Positions 60,935 to 64,000 of a DNA stretch of 64,000 bases are shown piece after piece (within the stretch, counting starts at the first letter, position 1; each line of letters opens with the position of its first letter). The position numbers were made by a program, and so were the translations under genes. The stretch spans positions 1,240,001 to 1,304,000 of the forward strand of contig JALJCQ010000016.1 of the NCBI GenBank assembly GCA_023091665.1. Direction: 5' to 3'. The stretch comes from Pythium myriotylum. Its lineage: Eukaryota; Oomycota; Peronosporomycetes; Pythiales; Pythiaceae. The notes beneath the pieces were generated by a model. The model was given only the letters and a program-made list of their open reading frames with translations. It was not told the DNA's origin and made no database searches.

Positions 60935-62389
60935 CTACGCGCGTGCGGCGTGGTGTTTGTTGAGATCATCCACCGAGTCGACGTAGAAGTCGGGGACTTG
61001 AAATGGGTCTTGGATCTGGGAAAGTTCGTGCTCGTGGGTTACACCAGTCAAAACTAGCAGAGTCTTGATGCCTCCGCGGCGGCCGAATTCGATATCAGTC
61101 GATAAGCGATCACCAACCTGGACAAAGATGCAGCTGGGGTGAGTACGGTAAGTATGTCAAGTGACCGGAATTCAGTTTTTCACCATGCACGTGCGAGCCG
61201 AATCAAGGTTGTATGCTTGCATGACCGTTTTGAGGAGGTCTTGTGACGGCTTGCCGATAACAACTTCAGGAGGACTAAGATTGACACGCACACCTCAGCT
61301 CGACCGGCGAGTGCACAGGTAACGAAGGGGATACAATACTCACTGCCCGACGGTGGCCTCAACAAACTTCATCACACTTCCACCGCCCGGCAAAACGGAG
61401 CGATCGAGCGGAAACGTAGTATCTCTAGCAATGCAAACGATATAAGCTCCCCACCCTGGATTGCACGAAAACTTTTCGGCGACTTACGGGTTTGTTGAGA
61501 TAAAGCGGCAACCCGGGATCTCACGGATGCAACACGACGCGTACGCAAGCTTGTAGTAGTTGAGCTGGCTGCTCACCAAATCATACGAGTTAACAACTGT
61601 AAAAAACAACTCCATTCGTGAAGAACCACAGCCCGCCACTCACCGATCGAGTCCGACCACGACGGCCTTGACCTCGGGGTCCACGACAAAAGGAACGGGA
61701 ATGTCACGTGTGTCGTTGTGCTCGAGTCCGAATGCCTCAAAACCCTCAGCAAGCAGCTCCTGGTTGATGCCAGTCTCACCGACGACGTAGACCTTGCCGC
61801 TAAGGCCCTGGTCCTTCATGTACTTGACGGTGGCCCAGGCCGAGCTGGTTGTGATTCAAAATCAGTACATCTGCATGTCGTTGCAATGATTGTGCACGTC
61901 TAGCATTGGAAAGTGACGCCAAACTCACGTGACGATGTCCTCGACGACTGCTGGGATACCCTGGGACGCTATATGTCATAATATACAACTTAGCGTCGTT
62001 CAGGTGAATGAAGACAGTGAGGAGACATACCGAGCTTCTTGACGTAGGCGTCGCGAGTCTTGGTCGAGTTGTTGGTCTAACCAGCGCATTTAGACCGTCA
62101 TGAGCCAAATCTAACCATGCGTCTAACCGCCGACTAAATCGAGATAGTCGCACCACAAATATCACGCGCTTGCCCAGCGAGCGCAGCAGCGCTACCATCT
62201 CTTTGGCGCCCGCGATCGCCGCGTCGCCGCGCCACAACACTGCGCCTTTCGTTAGTCTCTTCGGTCTCACCAGGTCACATAATCGCCCACATCAGACTAA
62301 CCTCCGTCGCAGTCTAAAAGGAACGCGTCTAACCCGTCGATCCACGGTTGGAACGCGTCTAACGTGAGCTTCGGCGGCGGCGTCGTCAT
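60935..62389 (-). CDS. HAD phosphatase PGP3 (phosphoglycolate phosphatase type), intact
   Basis: Nine or so exons, ATG 62389 (MTTPPPKLTLDAFQPWIDGL), stop at 60937. The HAD motifs are complete: FLLDCDG|VLWRGD, FVTNNSTKTRDAY, cap domain VYVVGETGINQELLAEGFEA...FISTNP, GKPSQDLLKTV, and CM|VGDRLSTDIEFGRRGG with a proper GT-AG intron of about 75 nt. It ends VPDFYVDSVDDLNKHHAARA. It is roughly as long as PGP1 and keeps all splice sites that PGP2 has lost. A dinucleotide-repeat-free, GTGACAT-rich region (62454-62573) lies upstream. Its product presumably detoxifies phosphoglycolate or a related side product in the cytosol; unlike PGP1, it has no Ala/Arg-rich N-terminal extension. Confidence 0.85.
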
Positions 62390-62744
62390 GATGGCAGATT
62401 CGATTTTTCACTTGTGACGCAACCAAGCAGCATTGCCAAAAAGCCTCCTTCTAGTGACATATACGTCATTTCATGTCGCAGCAGCTAAAACCTCGTTTAA
62501 GTGACATATCTCCGTGCAATGACATTATATGTCACTATGCTGATGATACCCTTCGTTCTTGTTGAAGTGACATCCCACGTTTCCTGAGCCAAAGTCAACT
62601 CATGAGCCTTTTCACTCGTGCTCATTGATCTCGTTACTGTGCTAGTGCTCTCCTAGTACAGCAGTCTCGTTGATGGTTTGCGATAAACATTTCGTCTCCT
62701 TAGATTACAGGTTTGCAGAGTTCTAAAATATTGTACTGGTAAGG
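62390..62744. promoter_or_regulatory. PGP3 upstream region with repeated GTGACAT
   Basis: 355 bp. GTGACAT occurs at 62454-62460, 62501-62507 and 62567-62573, with a reverse copy ATGTCAC at 62529-62535 next to ATGACAT (62519). Spacing is irregular (47, about 20 and 35 bp). The region is AT-rich. It forms the PGP3 promoter and the 3' flank of the transporter gene. Confidence 0.4.
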
Positions 62745-64000
62745 CTAGCAACCGTCACCGCCGGCGATCTTGAGGCACGATGTCGTCGACATGACGCTCA
62801 GCACGTGCACCGCGATGCTCCACAGCAGGCTCACGACCAGCACGCCGACGAGCCAGGCACCCGTGCGCTTGGCTGGGCTGCTGTGCTTGTGTTTCCAGGC
62901 GCGAGCCTCTTGCGCATTGCGTGGCAGCACCCAGAGCCACATGAGCGACGCGAGCTGCCCGATGTACGCAAAGAGGAAGACGGTGGTGGTGTCGGCACGC
63001 ACGGAGTCCGTGTCACGGAGAATGTCGTCGTTGCTGATAGTGAAGGGCGCGTCGATGACCTTGGTGATGCCGGCGCCGAGAGACATGGCCACGAACGCCA
63101 CGGCCGTGACGAGCTCGCGCGTGATGGCCTCGGTGCCTGGATCAGCGATCTCGCCGAGAATGACGTTGAGGATCATGTACTCGAGCGCGGATGGCAGCGC
63201 CTCGATCACGGGCAGTCCGATCCAGAGCCACTGGCTTCGCACGACGTCCCAGATCGTCAGCAGCGTCAGGATGCAGTCGAGCACGAGGATGAGCACGTTG
63301 GCCATGACAATGAGTCGTAGGTGGTTGATGGCCAGGCCTTTCTTCTCAGCCAATGTCACCGCCGCGACGACGCCGACGATCATGGCAAAGTTCCACGTGT
63401 TGTCGTAGAACGGCATGACTCCGATCCAGTAGAGCGTGATCGGGTCCACAGGCGTGGCGCTCGTGCCACTCATGACGCCGCCAGCGAAGCGGCACGCGAT
63501 CACGACGTTGATGGCTCGGTGCTGGAAGACGTTCCAGACAGTGCGCAGCGCGTCCGGCAGTGGACATCGCTCGGCGGAGGCTTCTTCGACCATGAACAGC
63601 GCGAAAAACATGGGGATCGAGCACACGATCGCCACTACGAGCATCACTTGGTTGTACGAGAGTGTGAAACTAAAGTCTCCGTTGTACTGCGGGCCGTTCA
63701 TGGCGACGGCCATGAAGAGCAGCGCGAGTAGCATGGCGATGAAGCGTCTCGTGGTCACCGCCGACACGAACGGCGAGTCCTCGCCTGGCTCGGGTGCCGG
63801 GAAGTGTTGGGTGGCGACCTGATCTATCAGCGCGTCGGCGGCAACGTCAGCGATGACGTACCCGAGCGTGGCGACCACCATGAACATGATGTACATGGCG
63901 CCGTGGGCGGGCGCGCTCTGGTTCAGTCCGGCGATCTCCTCTGCTGTGAGTTGGCTGAGCGCTCCGACGACAGTGAGGTCTGCAAAGTACGGGCTCGGGA
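62745..64000 (-). CDS. Folate-biopterin transporter (BT1 family), 5' end outside window
   Basis: The open frame ends at 62745 and continues upstream beyond 64000 without an ATG being required, since PEPYFADLTVVGALSQLT reads on 5' of MYIMFMVVATLGYV. Signature motifs of the FBT/BT1 family are VIADVAADALI and the TTRRFIAMLLALLFM region. Hydrophobic helices include the segments YNQVMLVVAIVCSIPMFFAL, NFAMIVGVVAAVTLAE, LIVMANVLILVLDCIL and TGAWLVGVLVVSLLWSIAVH. It would move pterin/folate or a related metabolite across a membrane, coupled to protons in known members. The N-terminal TM helices are missing only because of the window edge, not because of truncation in the genome. Confidence 0.85.
   Translation of the reverse strand, partial: PSPYFADLTVVGALSQLTAEEIAGLNQSAPAHGAMYIMFMVVATLGYVIADVAADALIDQVATQHFPAPEPGEDSPFVSAVTTRRFIAMLLALLFMAVAMNGPQYNGDFSFTLSYNQVMLVVAIVCSIPMFFALFMVEEASAERCPLPDALRTVWNVFQHRAINVVIACRFAGGVMSGTSATPVDPITLYWIGVMPFYDNTWNFAMIVGVVAAVTLAEKKGLAINHLRLIVMANVLILVLDCILTLLTIWDVVRSQWLWIGLPVIEALPSALEYMILNVILGEIADPGTEAITRELVTAVAFVAMSLGAGITKVIDAPFTISNDDILRDTDSVRADTTTVFLFAYIGQLASLMWLWVLPRNAQEARAWKHKHSSPAKRTGAWLVGVLVVSLLWSIAVHVLSVMSTTSCLKIAGGDGC

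Overview
This window is nuclear DNA from an oomycete, most likely a Phytophthora/Pythium-type organism. The reasons are compact, intron-poor to intron-rich eukaryotic genes (introns mostly 45-110 nt with GTRNGT donors), very short intergenic gaps, zoospore/basal-body type coiled-coil proteins, Inr-like start regions, secreted Cys-rich Thr/Pro-tailed elicitin-like proteins, and a DVAADAL-type BT1 transporter. No tRNA, rRNA, CRISPR array or intact transposon was seen. Genus and species cannot be fixed from the sequence alone.

Region 1 (0-18 kb) holds housekeeping genes. They are a PH/NTF2-like/AGC kinase (-), a 109-aa membrane protein (+), the Ski-complex TPR subunit SKI3 (-), a secretory-pathway GT-B glycosyltransferase (+), a TruA-family tRNA pseudouridine synthase (-), a five-exon ankyrin protein (-), an Arg-rich repeat protein (+), exocyst SEC8 (-) and a small unknown gene (-).

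Region 2 (18-29 kb) is a cytoskeletal block: an LRR/Sfi1-repeat/coiled-coil protein and a 1431-aa coiled-coil protein in tandem (+), then a convergent coiled-coil gene (-). A perfect 35-bp-arm hairpin lies between the convergent genes.

Region 3 (29-47 kb) is again conserved: RNase P/MRP RPP40, a tandem-HtrA (NMA111/DEG7-like) protease with an organelle-type N-terminus, a ubiquitin-conjugating E2, a small unknown ORF, ARPC1 of the Arp2/3 complex, a SMYD-like SET protein, a PLC-type-PH protein, a domesticated pogo/CENP-B-like transposase with eroded DDE residues, and a coiled-coil protein that may be borealin-like.

Region 4 (47-64 kb) is accessory. It has an LRR membrane protein, a tandem family of elicitin-like GPI-type secreted proteins (two genes plus a C-terminal fragment), then PGP1, CPA1, CPA2, PGP2-pseudogene and PGP3 all on the minus strand (PGP, HAD phosphoglycolate-type phosphatase; CPA, secreted M14 carboxypeptidase), and a 5'-truncated BT1 transporter at the window edge. 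The intergenic and pseudogene DNA here carries clusters of near-perfect, mutually unrelated hairpins with loops of mostly 1-4 nt, which is the most unusual signal in the window. Exon boundaries were derived by hand from splice consensus, frame continuity and family similarity; no database search was run.
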